A stretch of DNA of 64,000 nt from positions 496,001 to 560,000 of the forward strand of contig CAVOKQ010000012.1 of NCBI GenBank assembly GCA_963696545.1, written 5' to 3'. Numbering within the stretch: the first letter of the stretch is position 1; the number at the start of each line of letters is the position of its first letter. Below, piece by piece: positions 18,342 through 26,854 of this stretch. The notes beneath the pieces are model-generated. The model saw only the letters and a list, made by a program, of their open reading frames with translations. It had not been told where the DNA came from and searched no databases. The stretch is from RPQJ01 sp963696545. GTDB lineage: Bacteria; Pseudomonadota; Gammaproteobacteria; Steroidobacterales; Steroidobacteraceae. Made by a program: the position numbers and the translations under genes.

Positions 18342-19693
18342 TCATTCCCTTGATTGACGGCTTGCCTGCGTAAGGGTCCATAGGGCCATCGCTGGCGCTG
18401 CTCGCGCCAGAGGCGGTCGCTGAGCCGGGTCGCCGGCAGGGCGACGTCGTCGAATCCTATCACCGTGTCCTTCGCAACGTCCTTGCGCAGGACGCAGCCG
18501 TCGGAGAGGCTGATCGGCAGCGCGTTCTCGTCGCCCGCTCGCTCGTCGGTGTCGATCAGGCCGTAGGCACAGTATCCACCGACGCCGTCGAGCCTTTCGC
18601 CCGCCTTCAGATCCTTCTTCGCCATGGTCACGACCTGGCAGACAGGTCCACCGAGGGGGGTAACGGTAGGATCGCCGTGGATCACGGCGCGACCGATCGT
18701 TGAGGGCAGCTGCAGGTGCGGAAGATGGAATGGCGTGTAGAAGACGTAGAACGGGCCGGGCCCGAGCTTGTAGTACGCGAGCTGGCGCTGTTTGTTGGGA
18801 TTCCCCTCATGGACGACGACAAACGCGCCCGTGTACGGCGCTGCGCCAACGCAGTAGTCGACAATGCCTCCGTCAAGCATCTGCTCGGCGGGCAACAGGT
18901 GCGCGAGCTCCCTTACGTAGCTGCAGGCCGGACCGTGCATGCCCCGGCGGCCGGCTCGAAAACCCGTTGCATTGGCGAGCACGGTCGTTTCCATGGACAG
19001 CTTGGTCGAATCCGCGAAGGACGTCACCTTGCGGACGTCCTGGTCGTTCTGCTCGGCGAAAGCCTGCTGAGTGCTCGGCGTCCTGTAGTAGTCGACCATT
19101 CCCTTGATGTTGCCTGCCGCGACCGGGTTCAGTCCGACCGACTCGAGGTATCGGAACAGAGTCATCGCGACGCCAGGTTCGTCTCCATCCGTGTGGGTCA
19201 GGACCACCCCTGCCGTGGCTGCCCTGGTCTTGAGGATCGGGCCGAGCAGGCTGTCCAGTTCCGCGTTGACGAGCACGACGTGCTTGCGGTGCTCGATCGC
19301 GTCGAGCGCGACGCTTGCTGCGAAATCCACTGTGCCCGTGACTTCGACGATCACGTCAATCCCGGGGCATTGAGTCAATACGGCGGGGTCGTCCGTGAGT
19401 ATCGGCACACCGGAGACCACGTGCGACTGCGCCTCCGCGGGACTGCCAGCGGTGGCCCATCCGACGATCCCTGCCTCGCGAAAGGCTCGTTCAGCGTGCG
19501 CTGGAGTGCGATTTGCAATTCCCGCCAGTCTCATGCCCGGTACGGGTGTGCCAAGTTGCAGGGCAATTGCACGTCCTGTCGCTCCGGCGCCGATCACCCC
19601 GACGCGAATCGGCCGGCCCTCGTTCTCGCGGCACTTCAGGACGTGGTAGACGGCAGTATTGCGCGAGTGTCCGACCAGGTTCTCGATGTTCAT
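18338..19693 (-). CDS. NAD(P)-dependent oxidoreductase with SAF-type C-terminal domain (homoserine-dehydrogenase-like)
   Basis: About 451 residues. VGVIGAGATGRAIALQL is a Rossmann NAD(P)-binding loop near residue 30. VDVIVEVTGTVDFAA-like and HVVLVNAELDSLLGP match homoserine-dehydrogenase-like proteins. AKKDLKAGERLDGVGGYCAYG is an SAF-like domain. ATG 19693 is preferred because GGAGGG lies 8 bases upstream; GTG 19702 would overlap the epimerase stop but lacks a spaced ribosome-binding site. The family is common beside sugar epimerases and CDP-sugar genes, where a sugar-reduction or branching role is suspected. The exact substrate is unknown. Confidence 0.75.
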   Translation of the reverse strand: MNIENLVGHSRNTAVYHVLKCRENEGRPIRVGVIGAGATGRAIALQLGTPVPGMRLAGIANRTPAHAERAFREAGIVGWATAGSPAEAQSHVVSGVPILTDDPAVLTQCPGIDVIVEVTGTVDFAASVALDAIEHRKHVVLVNAELDSLLGPILKTRAATAGVVLTHTDGDEPGVAMTLFRYLESVGLNPVAAGNIKGMVDYYRTPSTQQAFAEQNDQDVRKVTSFADSTKLSMETTVLANATGFRAGRRGMHGPACSYVRELAHLLPAEQMLDGGIVDYCVGAAPYTGAFVVVHEGNPNKQRQLAYYKLGPGPFYVFYTPFHLPHLQLPSTIGRAVIHGDPTVTPLGGPVCQVVTMAKKDLKAGERLDGVGGYCAYGLIDTDERAGDENALPISLSDGCVLRKDVAKDTVIGFDDVALPATRLSDRLWREQRQRWPYGPLRRQAVNQGNE

Positions 19694-19698
19694 CAGCG

Positions 19699-20241
19699 TC
19701 ACCCTCCCTGCGGACTCTGCAGCAGGGGCCAGCTGCTGTCCTGAGCGGATATCAATGATGCCGGCATGGGCCAGTCAATGCCAAACGCTGGATCGTCATA
19801 ACGGGCACCACGGGCATCGCGCGGCGAGTAGTACGCAGACGTCAGGTAAAGAAACTCGGTATCGTCGTCGAGCGACTGGCATCCATGTGCGCAGCCCTCC
19901 GGAAGGTACAGCATCCTCGCATCGCCAGGGTCGAGGACAGTGCCGTACCAGCGACAATAAGTCGGTGACGTGGGTCGCAGGTCAACCACTACGTCGAACA
20001 TCGAACCTCGAGTGCACCTGACAAGCTTGGCTTCGAGTGCGGGCGCGGCCTGGTAATGGAGTCCGCGAACAGTGCCGCGCCGATGGCTCAGGCCCATGTT
20101 GGCTTGCAGGGGTACGAAATCGATCCCGCTTTCCTGGAACTCTCGCTGGCACCAACCTCTGAAGAACCGCCCACGCTCGTCGAGTCGGGGATCCGGCTCG
20201 ATCAGCCAGGCGCCTGCTATCCCACACGCATGGAATTTCAT
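19699..20241 (-). CDS. dTDP-4-dehydrorhamnose 3,5-epimerase family protein (RfbC-like cupin)
   Basis: A 180-residue cupin. GRFFRGWCQREF, QANMGLSHRRGTVRGLHYQ (with the catalytic His of RGLHYQ), VRCTRGSMFDVVVDLR and LYLPEGCAHGCQSL follow RfbC order. The start is ATG 20241; an upstream in-frame extension has no typical sequence. It could epimerise a 4-keto-6-deoxy nucleotide sugar, here probably the CDP-linked product of RfbG rather than dTDP, since no rfbA/rfbB is visible. It is the first gene of the minus-strand operon. The 20242-20525 gap upstream holds a sigma-54 site facing the other way. Confidence 0.85.
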   Translation of the reverse strand: MKFHACGIAGAWLIEPDPRLDERGRFFRGWCQREFQESGIDFVPLQANMGLSHRRGTVRGLHYQAAPALEAKLVRCTRGSMFDVVVDLRPTSPTYCRWYGTVLDPGDARMLYLPEGCAHGCQSLDDDTEFLYLTSAYYSPRDARGARYDDPAFGIDWPMPASLISAQDSSWPLLQSPQGG

Positions 20242-20439
20242 GCCAGAAGAATGCCGCAGTTCGTGGCCGGAGTCAGTGGCTCGGGCGAGCGCGGTGCCCG
20301 GATCGTTCACGACTCCGCGGACTAGGTCGGGTGGGCCGCCAGTGGATTGTCGGAGAACTTTACAGTCGGGCGCCGCCAGCGTCCCCGGATCAATCGTCGC
20401 CAGCCAGGAATTCTTTTTTAAATCAAATATTTATCGTCC

Positions 20440-20456
20440 TTGGTACACAGATTGCA
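20440..20456 (+). promoter_or_regulatory. Sigma-54 (-24/-12) promoter upstream of a PEP-CTERM gene
   Basis: TTGGTACACAGATTGCA places GG (20442-20443) and GC (20454-20455) exactly ten bases apart, matching the TGGCAC-N5-TTGCA consensus with one change. It lies in an AT-rich patch 70 bases before the GTG start at 20526. The same spacing is seen upstream of the other PEP-CTERM gene (27679-27697). Known context: PEP-CTERM genes are often RpoN-dependent. Confidence 0.65.
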
Positions 20457-20525
20457 TTGGATTCATGCGAAGGTAACGGGCCGCCTCAGGTAATCGGCCC
20501 GAAACGGAAAAAAGGACGACATCAA

Positions 20526-21185
20526 GTGAACTTCAAGCGACTGCTCATGATTCCGGCGACGCTGCTTGCGGCAGCGGCTTTCACGCCGGCGAACGCGCTC
20601 ACCGTCAGTCTTTTCGACGGAACGAACACCCTGACTGTGGTCGACGGCAGCGCGGGCGACCTCGACCTGGCGGCGAACAATGTCTCTCTGAAAGGCACCC
20701 TTGGCACGTGGACGATCAATTTCGAGTTTGCCGATTCGAACAGCCCGGGCGGCCCTGGTGGTGCGTTCATCCACAGTTCGAGCTCGCTTAAGGCGGGCGC
20801 CGCGGGTTTCCTTGAAATCACTGTATTCGACACGTTCCTGGAACCGCTTAGCGCCGGAACGCTGGGCTACACCACGGGCGGTTCGGGTACGAACGATGGC
20901 ACCATCACAGGGTATGCCACCAAGCTTGACCGCGAGGAGCGTGCCTACAGGACGCCTGATTGCGTGCGGACGATCCGGGGCAGTTCCTGCGAGACGAGCG
21001 TCAGCCACGGTCCGCTTGCGGGTGGGTTCGTCATGACGATGTTCCAGCGCGTCGTGGTGACCGGAGCCACCCGAAGCTTCAGCTTCGACTCCGACGTGTA
21101 CAACGTTTCCGAGCCAGGTTCGCTCGCGCTGCTTGGCATTGGCTTGATCGGGCTCGGCCTGGTTCGACGGCGCAAAGCCCAGTAA
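20526..21185 (+). CDS. PEP-CTERM sorting-domain exported protein
   Basis: A 219-residue protein from GTG 20526, with AAGGA nine bases upstream. The N-terminal signal peptide (LLMIPATLLAAAAFTPANA) is followed by a Gly/Ser/Thr-rich secreted body. The C-terminus VSEPGSLALLGIGLIGLGLV then RRRKA is a textbook PEP-CTERM tripartite signal: S/V-PEP-like motif, membrane span, basic tail. EpsH/XrtA-type exosortases process such proteins; no exosortase is in the window. The function of the mature domain is unknown. It is probably part of the exopolysaccharide or floc matrix system. Confidence 0.88.
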   Translation: MNFKRLLMIPATLLAAAAFTPANALTVSLFDGTNTLTVVDGSAGDLDLAANNVSLKGTLGTWTINFEFADSNSPGGPGGAFIHSSSSLKAGAAGFLEITVFDTFLEPLSAGTLGYTTGGSGTNDGTITGYATKLDREERAYRTPDCVRTIRGSSCETSVSHGPLAGGFVMTMFQRVVVTGATRSFSFDSDVYNVSEPGSLALLGIGLIGLGLVRRRKAQ

Positions 21186-21203
21186 ACGAACGTCTCAGAG
21201 CAG

Positions 21204-22898
21204 TCATGGAACGCCCCGCCTTGCGCGGGGCGTTCTGTTTAAGGGGTCGGGTTCCCAACTGTAGATTGCCAGGTCCGGATCTCCGGGTGTACCGACCCGG
21301 TGGACCAGCCTGGCCTCAGGTGCGGGGACCCCTTGCTGTAACCACGATGTGTAGTACGCCCCCACCGTGGACGGTTCGCGAGTGAGCACAATGTAGTCGG
21401 GGGGGCTGGTTCGAATGTAGGCCAGCACCCTTTGCTCCGGGGCGTACGGCAGGCTGCGTGCCGTCGCCTGGGCATAGTACGGAACCTCAGTGTTCGTGCT
21501 CATGACCGTCTTCCGGTGAGGATCGGCCCCCGCGAGCCAGATACCTGCATCTTTGCGCAATGCTACGTGCGGCGCGGTGCTGCGGAAGTCACCACCGCGG
21601 GAGAGGTCGACTCCAGGCGTCACCAATGCCAGCGCCAGGACACACGGCACGGCTATTGCCACCGGCCTGCGCCACGCTTCTCGGTGACGGGCAACGGACC
21701 CGACGCCGGCAACAGTCCAGTCCGTGATCATGCCAATGCCGTGCGCGGCCCAGATCAGCAGGAATGGCAGCAGCGGAACGACATAGCGGAACGCGATCAT
21801 GTGTTGGCCAAGCAGAATGAACGTGTAACCCGCTGTCAATGTGAGCACCAGCACCTCGCCGGGGATCAGAGGCCGCGCTGGTGTGCGCACAAGAAGGCCC
21901 AGTGCGACCAGCAACAGTAGCGGATAGCCACCAAAATCCGCTGACAGCAGAGTCCAGCGCAAAGTGGCGAAATTGCGGGATGCATTCTCGACCCAGTAAT
22001 CGGCGAGCCCCCTTGTCGGAATGGTCGGGGGTGCGTTGGCAATCCAGTGATTCGGGGACAGCAACGGCCCTTCCTCTTCGAGGTTCTTGCCCAGCGCCAG
22101 CGCGGCTTCATTCGGGTCCATTCCCGCGCCTATGCGGCGGGCAATCGTATAATTCATCACGCTCTTGCCTTCGAGATGAAGCGCGCCGGTCTGGCTGGAA
22201 AGATAGATGACGTACGGTGCAGCGAGGACCGCGGTCACCGCCAGCATCGGCAGCGTCTGGCGTAGCGCCTCGATGATCGTGGTGCCACGAATGCGGGCGC
22301 AGGCTGCGAACACGATGGCTATGGCAAGCGGTGCTGCAAGCGACTCAGGTCGCGTCAGATAGGCCAGCCCGAAAAACGTTCCGCACAGCAGCCCGGGAAG
22401 GCGAGTTCGCTCGTCGAGCCACACTACTGCAGCGTGCGCACCTGCAACCACCAACGGAAGATATATCGCTTCGGAAATTACCGTTCCGGAGAGCTGGATC
22501 AGAGTCGGATGTACTGCAACGAGTGCGGCCGCGATTGCTCCTGTACGACGTCCATACAGGCGGCCTGCGAGTGCGTAGGTGGCGGAGATGAGTGCCACGC
22601 CGGACAGCAGCGCGACGATTGTGCCGGCAGCTGCCAGGCTGGGCGTCAGCGCCGATACAAGTGCGACCAGGCCCGGCAGCAGCGGTGGGTAGACGAGTTG
22701 CAGGCCGTCGAAAAGTCCTTCGTATCGACCGTGACGGACCAGGTTTCCGGCCAGTCGCAGGTACTCGCATTCGTCGCCCTGAAAGACGTCGGTCTGGTAA
22801 GCAATCCAGGCGAGCCGCAGCATCAGGCCCAGGGCGAGGAGGGCGAGAATCGTGCGATTTTCGGCGATCTGGCGTCGCATGGCGGTATACGGATGCAT
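21204..22898 (-). CDS. Glycosyltransferase family 39 / ArnT-like polyprenol-sugar-dependent transferase
   Basis: A 564-residue polytopic membrane protein. The first span is followed by FQGDECEYLRLAGNLVRHGRY, where the acidic D-E resembles the periplasmic DE catalytic site of GT39/ArnT enzymes. Multiple hydrophobic segments follow (LLSGVALISATYAL, GLAYLTRPESLAAPLA, EVLVLTLTAGYTFILLG), with a C-terminal soluble domain. Substrate is expected to be a polyprenyl-phosphate sugar, consistent with the GtrB-like synthase just upstream. The last 13 codons coincide with the terminator hairpin of the PEP-CTERM gene. Acceptor (lipid A, protein or glycan) unknown. Confidence 0.82.
   Translation of the reverse strand: MHPYTAMRRQIAENRTILALLALGLMLRLAWIAYQTDVFQGDECEYLRLAGNLVRHGRYEGLFDGLQLVYPPLLPGLVALVSALTPSLAAAGTIVALLSGVALISATYALAGRLYGRRTGAIAAALVAVHPTLIQLSGTVISEAIYLPLVVAGAHAAVVWLDERTRLPGLLCGTFFGLAYLTRPESLAAPLAIAIVFAACARIRGTTIIEALRQTLPMLAVTAVLAAPYVIYLSSQTGALHLEGKSVMNYTIARRIGAGMDPNEAALALGKNLEEEGPLLSPNHWIANAPPTIPTRGLADYWVENASRNFATLRWTLLSADFGGYPLLLLVALGLLVRTPARPLIPGEVLVLTLTAGYTFILLGQHMIAFRYVVPLLPFLLIWAAHGIGMITDWTVAGVGSVARHREAWRRPVAIAVPCVLALALVTPGVDLSRGGDFRSTAPHVALRKDAGIWLAGADPHRKTVMSTNTEVPYYAQATARSLPYAPEQRVLAYIRTSPPDYIVLTREPSTVGAYYTSWLQQGVPAPEARLVHRVGTPGDPDLAIYSWEPDPLNRTPRARRGVP
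21209..21241 (+). terminator. Strong rho-independent terminator of the PEP-CTERM gene
   Basis: Perfect 11-bp stem: GAACGCCCCGC (21209-21219) with GCGGGGCGTTC (21225-21235), a 5-nt loop, then TGTTT. It lies 24 bases after the PEP-CTERM stop. It overlaps the 3' coding end of the convergent GT39 gene, whose final residues NRTPRARRGV are encoded by the hairpin itself. Confidence 0.8.
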
Positions 22899-22964
22899 GG
22901 CGGTCGGCGGCTCTCCAGCTCTCGCCCGCCTCCCTAAGCCTGCTGGGAGTCTGACTGGCTCAAA

Positions 22965-23981
22965 TTACGGACCTGATGTCGCAGGCCCGGCCGTGGGGCC
23001 TTCCGGAGGTCTGCTGTCGCTGCAGCGTTCAGTCATCTGGCGAATGACGTAGACGGGGCGTTGTTTCGTCTCGATGTAAGTCCGCCCGACATACTCGCCG
23101 AGGACGCCGAGACATAGAAGCTGGATGCCGCCCATGAACACGACCGCCGCGAACAAGGAGGCGTATCCCGGCACGTCGATGCCGTAGATCAGAACCCGCA
23201 AGACCAGGTACGCCGCGTAGCCTATCGCAAGCAGCGCGAATGTCGCCCCGACAATGGACGCAAGTCGAAGCGGTGCAGTCGAGAAGCTCGTGATTCCCTC
23301 CGCAGCGAGGCCGAGCAACTTCGGATATGTCCACTGACTCTTGCCCGCGGACCGCGGTGCCCGCGTGTATTCCACGGTCTGGCTTGGAAAGCCCGTCCAG
23401 GCGAGCAGGCCCTTCATGAACCGCTGCCGCTCTGGCATCCGGCGAACGGCGTCTACGACTTGCCGGTCCATCAAGCGAAAGTCGCCGACGTTTGGCGGGA
23501 TCGGTGTCGATGCCAGGCGGTTATGAATCGAGTAAAAAGCGCTGGCGGTGGCGCGCTTGATGAGGCCCTCCGAGTGGCGATCTTTTCGTTGTGCAAGAAC
23601 GACGAGCGCGCCCTCCTGCCAGATTCGGATCATCTCTGGAATGAGCTCGGGCGGGTCCTGGAGGTCGGCATCAAGCGGTATGACGGCGGCTCCTGTGGCA
23701 AGATCGATGCCGGCGGTCAGGGCAGCCTCCTTGCCGAAATTGCGGGACAGGTCTACGAGGCGCATGTAACCGAGCGGCAGCTCGACCGACTTCAGCGCCC
23801 TGAGCGTCGCATCGCCGCTTCCGTCATTGACGCAGACAAACTCGAATTCGAACTGGTCGCAGAGTGGCTCCAGGACGTCGTTGAGCCGGCGGAACAGGGG
23901 GGCGACGCTTCCCTCCTCGTTGTGGAAGGGTGTCACAATGCTGACCCGCTGGAGTCGGCGGTCAACGACGGATGAAGGCAT
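22965..23981 (-). CDS. Polyprenyl-phosphate glycosyltransferase (GtrB/DPM1-like GT2)
   Basis: A 338-residue GT2 with two C-terminal membrane spans. RVSIVTPFHNEEGSVAPLF, VCVNDGSGDAT, VDLSRNFGKEAALTAGID and PLDADLQDPPELIPEM (DAD metal motif) are diagnostic of dolichol/undecaprenyl-phosphate mannose/glucose synthases. FALLAIGYAAYLVLRVL and YASLFAAVVFMGGIQLLCLG are the spans, and GEYVGRTYIETKQRPVYVI is the GtrB-like tail. ATG 23981 is preferred over an upstream codon (24029) because the domain begins shortly after. It should make undecaprenyl-phosphate-sugar donor for the GT39 downstream and the GtrA flippase encoded divergently. Confidence 0.88.
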   Translation of the reverse strand: MPSSVVDRRLQRVSIVTPFHNEEGSVAPLFRRLNDVLEPLCDQFEFEFVCVNDGSGDATLRALKSVELPLGYMRLVDLSRNFGKEAALTAGIDLATGAAVIPLDADLQDPPELIPEMIRIWQEGALVVLAQRKDRHSEGLIKRATASAFYSIHNRLASTPIPPNVGDFRLMDRQVVDAVRRMPERQRFMKGLLAWTGFPSQTVEYTRAPRSAGKSQWTYPKLLGLAAEGITSFSTAPLRLASIVGATFALLAIGYAAYLVLRVLIYGIDVPGYASLFAAVVFMGGIQLLCLGVLGEYVGRTYIETKQRPVYVIRQMTERCSDSRPPEGPTAGPATSGP

Positions 23982-24053
23982 GTTGCCAGTCCATTGAGAG
24001 GTGGTTGCTTCGTTCGTCAACAACGCCACATTTCGGGCTTCATATCAACGCTC

Positions 24054-24443
24054 ATGTCCATGGGAAAGCCGCAACTTGGTGTGCAATTTCTGCGGTTCTC
24101 CGCAACGGGTGCGGTCGGGACTGCAGTTCAGTATCTGGTCCTGGTGTGGCTGGTCGGTGCGCGCCAGAGGCCGGTCGCGGTTGCCAGCCTGTGCGGGTTT
24201 GTCGCCGGCGCCGTAACAAACTATTTTCTCGCGCGGCGCTTCGTTTTTCCATCGAGCCGTCGCCACTCGATCGCATCTTTTCAATTCATGGCCGTGGCGG
24301 CAACTGGTGCGCTGTTCAACACGAGCGTCGTTCAGGTCTTGTTCGATTCGGGGGCACACTATCTCGTCGCGCAGATGGTCGCCACCGCTGTCGTACTGGT
24401 CTGGAATTTCACCGCAAACCGGTATTGGACCTTCAGGGACTGA
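24054..24443 (+). CDS. gtrA: GtrA-family membrane protein (putative lipid-linked sugar flippase)
   Basis: A 129-residue protein with four hydrophobic segments: FSATGAVGTAVQYLVLVWLV, VASLCGFVAGAVTNYFLAR, FQFMAVAATGALFNTSVVQV and VATAVVLVWNFTANRYWTF. The last has the typical N-F-x3-R-x-W-F ending of GtrA. Family role: translocating undecaprenyl-phosphate-linked monosaccharide. Start ATG 24054; ATG 24060 is also possible. Divergent from the GtrB-like synthase, with which it presumably cooperates. Confidence 0.85.
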   Translation: MSMGKPQLGVQFLRFSATGAVGTAVQYLVLVWLVGARQRPVAVASLCGFVAGAVTNYFLARRFVFPSSRRHSIASFQFMAVAATGALFNTSVVQVLFDSGAHYLVAQMVATAVVLVWNFTANRYWTFRD

Positions 24444-24544
24444 CGCCGGGAGCGGCAGGCGCGGACTAAGTGAAATTTCTTGCCGCAGCGCGGCTGTCCA
24501 TTAATTCAACAATTCGCCAGCGCAACATGAAAAGGTGACAGGAA

Positions 24545-25774
24545 TTGGCGTCGCATGCCACCTCAGTGTCGCCTCCAGCGGGCCGCATCGAGACGATTGA
24601 CGTCTGGCGGGGTTTCGCGTTGCTCGGGGTGTGCGTCGTCAATTTCGTCGACGTCAATGATCTCTTCACCGTCGCCGAACGGTCGCGGACCTTCTGGAGT
24701 GCGGGCTTCGATTGGCGCATCCGCGGACTCCTGTCGCTGTTGCTGACGAACAAGGCGCACACGATCTTCACTTTCCTGTTCGGCCTCAGTTTCGCCATTC
24801 TCTTCGAGCGGACGCGCTCCGGTGCAGTTGCTGAGCGAGCTCCGCTGGTTCGCAGGATGACCGTCCTGCTGGTGTTCGGGCTCGTCTTCCAGCTGTTCAT
24901 CTTCTGGGGCAGTGTGCTGCTCCAGTACGCCGTGCTCGGACTCGCGCTCTACGCCCTGCGAAATGCGCCGTCTCGCGTGCTCGTCGCCGCTGGTGTCCTC
25001 CTGGCGGTGGTGCCGCGGCTGGCGGCCGAAGAGTGGCTCTTCTTCGCACGATTGCTGGCGATCGACGGCACGGGCCCTGGACCAGGCGGATCAGAAGCCG
25101 CCGATCTCTACTGGCGGCTGAAAACCGATACGGCATTGGGCTTGGTTGCGCTGAATTTCGAACGGGCAGTCGAATCGATATTCGATCCGCTGGCCGTGTT
25201 CACGCAGACCCTCTATTACTTTGGCCGGATGCTGCTCGGCTATGCATTCTGGCAATCCGGTGCCTGCGGGCGACTGCTGGCCATGACGACCCCGAGGCTC
25301 GCGCTTCTTGTCACGCTGCTTGCAGGGCTCTCGGCAGTGCTGGCGATGGCCACGTTTCTGATAGGTGGTGGCGACCCTGGCTCGGCGCAGCACCTGGCCA
25401 CCAACACTTCGCGGCAACTGAACTTCCTGGTCACGGCAGCGTTCTATCTGTCGCTGCTTGCCCTCATGGCTCGTTCACCGGTCTGCAACTGGCTGACCCG
25501 GCGTTTGAGTGCGCTCGGACGGATGACGCTGACGTCTTACGTGATCCAGGGATTCCTGATCCTGTTCATCATCTCGGGACCGGGGCTGCGATTGGGTGGG
25601 GACGTCGGGTCACTCGTGGTCGTCCTGATCGCTCTCGCAGTCTACGTGGCCCAGGTCGCAATTGCGGTCGCGTGGCTGCGCCGATTCCCGTACGGGCCGT
25701 TTGAACACGCATGGCGGACCTTGAGTTCGCGTCGCCATTCTGCCGGCAACTCGGGTGGAGCCGACTCGAGCTGA
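24545..25774 (+). CDS. DUF418-family integral membrane protein
   Basis: A 409-residue polytopic protein. RIETIDVWRGFALLGVCVVN is the standard start of the DUF418 (YeiB-like) family, and TIFTFLFGLSFAILFERTR follows. The C-terminal RLSALGRMTLTSYVIQGFLI and RFPYGPFEHAWRTL are the DUF418 block. Start TTG 24545 with AGG/GACAGGAA upstream. Members resemble acyltransferase-3 proteins and may move or modify lipid-linked substrates, but no activity is established. It is the last plus-strand gene of the glycan region and is convergent with the lipoprotein at 25822-26547. Confidence 0.82.
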   Translation: MASHATSVSPPAGRIETIDVWRGFALLGVCVVNFVDVNDLFTVAERSRTFWSAGFDWRIRGLLSLLLTNKAHTIFTFLFGLSFAILFERTRSGAVAERAPLVRRMTVLLVFGLVFQLFIFWGSVLLQYAVLGLALYALRNAPSRVLVAAGVLLAVVPRLAAEEWLFFARLLAIDGTGPGPGGSEAADLYWRLKTDTALGLVALNFERAVESIFDPLAVFTQTLYYFGRMLLGYAFWQSGACGRLLAMTTPRLALLVTLLAGLSAVLAMATFLIGGGDPGSAQHLATNTSRQLNFLVTAAFYLSLLALMARSPVCNWLTRRLSALGRMTLTSYVIQGFLILFIISGPGLRLGGDVGSLVVVLIALAVYVAQVAIAVAWLRRFPYGPFEHAWRTLSSRRHSAGNSGGADSS

Positions 25775-25821
25775 TCGTGGAAGCACAAACCGAGGTTCGT
25801 CACGAGCAGCGGGACAAAGCC

Positions 25822-26547
25822 TCAAGTGATGGATTTCGACACGGTGCCTGTGGGAGCGCTTTCCACGCCGCTGTTGGTGTAGCAAGCGAGGGTGAAATAC
25901 CAGGTTCCCGGGGCCAGGCCATCGATACGTACGCTCGTCGTGCCGGCGCCGGCAATATCTCGCAACTGCGTGAGCGCGCCCGGCGACTGTCCGTAGCGGA
26001 CTTTGTAGCCAGCGAGGTTCGTCAGCGCCGAACCGTCCACGTTCTGCGTCGGTGCGCTCCAGACCAGGTCCGCGAACCCGAGCGCGGTAACCGCGACGGT
26101 TATCGAGAATGCGGGCAGGCTGGCCGACGCCTTGCCATCGGATACCGACACGATGATGTCGCCGATCGTGCCAGTTGACCCGGCAGGGAGGGTGCCGCTG
26201 AGCTGGCCGGTGCTGCTGCTGATCGTCAGCCACGCCGGGAGGCCGGATGCGCTGAATGTCAGGGAATCGCCGTCCGGGTCGCTGGCGGTCGGTTGGAAGG
26301 AGTATGGAGCGCCTGCGGTGGCCACGGCCGGCGGGCTGCCGCTGATAGTGGGCGCACGATTCGTGGGGGTCGTCGGTGGCGCAGGCGTAGGCGTTACTGG
26401 AGGCGTGGGTGCCGCTACCGGAGGCGCGACAATACCCGCCGAGCCACTCGATCCGCCGCCGCATCCTGCCAGCATCGCCATTAGAACCGAGGCGAGGATT
26501 CCCGCGCTCAATCTGCCTGTCGTCACGTCGATCGCCTTTCCACGCAT
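25822..26547 (-). CDS. Lipoprotein with one putative Ig-like (He_PIG) repeat and FN3-like domain; riboswitch-controlled
   Basis: A 241-residue lipoprotein from ATG 26547, with Shine-Dalgarno GGAGGGGA 7 bases upstream. The signal ASVLMAMLAGCGGG carries lipobox LAGC and is followed by a Pro/Thr linker. One repeat follows (APTISGSPPAVATAGAPYSF... FSITV), then an FN3-like domain (WSAPTQNVDGSALTNLAGYK, GTWYFTLACYTNSGVES). This is the architecture of the giant lipoprotein at 2627-7968 with 1 instead of 18 repeats, and the tails are clearly homologous. The leader contains a cyclic-di-GMP riboswitch, so expression is probably tied to the biofilm state. Likely an outer-membrane adhesin or glycan-binding protein. 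Confidence 0.85.
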   Translation of the reverse strand: MRGKAIDVTTGRLSAGILASVLMAMLAGCGGGSSGSAGIVAPPVAAPTPPVTPTPAPPTTPTNRAPTISGSPPAVATAGAPYSFQPTASDPDGDSLTFSASGLPAWLTISSSTGQLSGTLPAGSTGTIGDIIVSVSDGKASASLPAFSITVAVTALGFADLVWSAPTQNVDGSALTNLAGYKVRYGQSPGALTQLRDIAGAGTTSVRIDGLAPGTWYFTLACYTNSGVESAPTGTVSKSIT

Positions 26548-26649
26548 ACGTTGATCCCCTCCGCTCATGCGAATGACGGCCCTGGGGCGGCGTGCGGGAC
26601 AAGGAGATTGCTGGAATGGCGCGCGGTGGCTCCTGGGGAGCTCTGGCGC

Positions 26650-26745
26650 CAATCTCTGGCAACTCCGCTATCCATGGAGCACTGCTGGCCCAAGGACCGG
26701 AAGCTTTGCGCCCCCGCCTCACGACGGGTTTGCCCTTTAACAGAC
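26650..26745 (-). ncRNA. Cyclic-di-GMP-I (GEMM) riboswitch
   Basis: On the minus strand the leader reads AAAGGGCAAACC, then a short helix closed by a GUGA tetraloop (CGTC-GTGA-GGCG). It continues with GGGGCGCAAAGC, TTCCGGTCC, a second hairpin with GGGCC, and finally ATGGATAGCGGAGTTGCC (26659-26676). These blocks, in this order and spacing, are the hallmark of the GEMM-I aptamer: GGGCAAACC, a GNRA-capped P2, ACGCAAAGC-CCGG, and GGNAGCGGRGTTNCC. One difference is G in place of the usual A directly before CGCAAAG. The aptamer lies about 100 bases before the lipoprotein ATG 26547. No U-rich terminator is obvious, so control may be translational. Confidence 0.85.
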
Positions 26746-26854
26746 TTGCTGGAATATTTTACATATCTCCAGCTCGTGATGCAGTAGGACAGCGGAACTG
26801 GGAATTAGTTCGCGAGTTTCTTACCTGGGGTGGCAACCCGGTGAAGGCATGACG

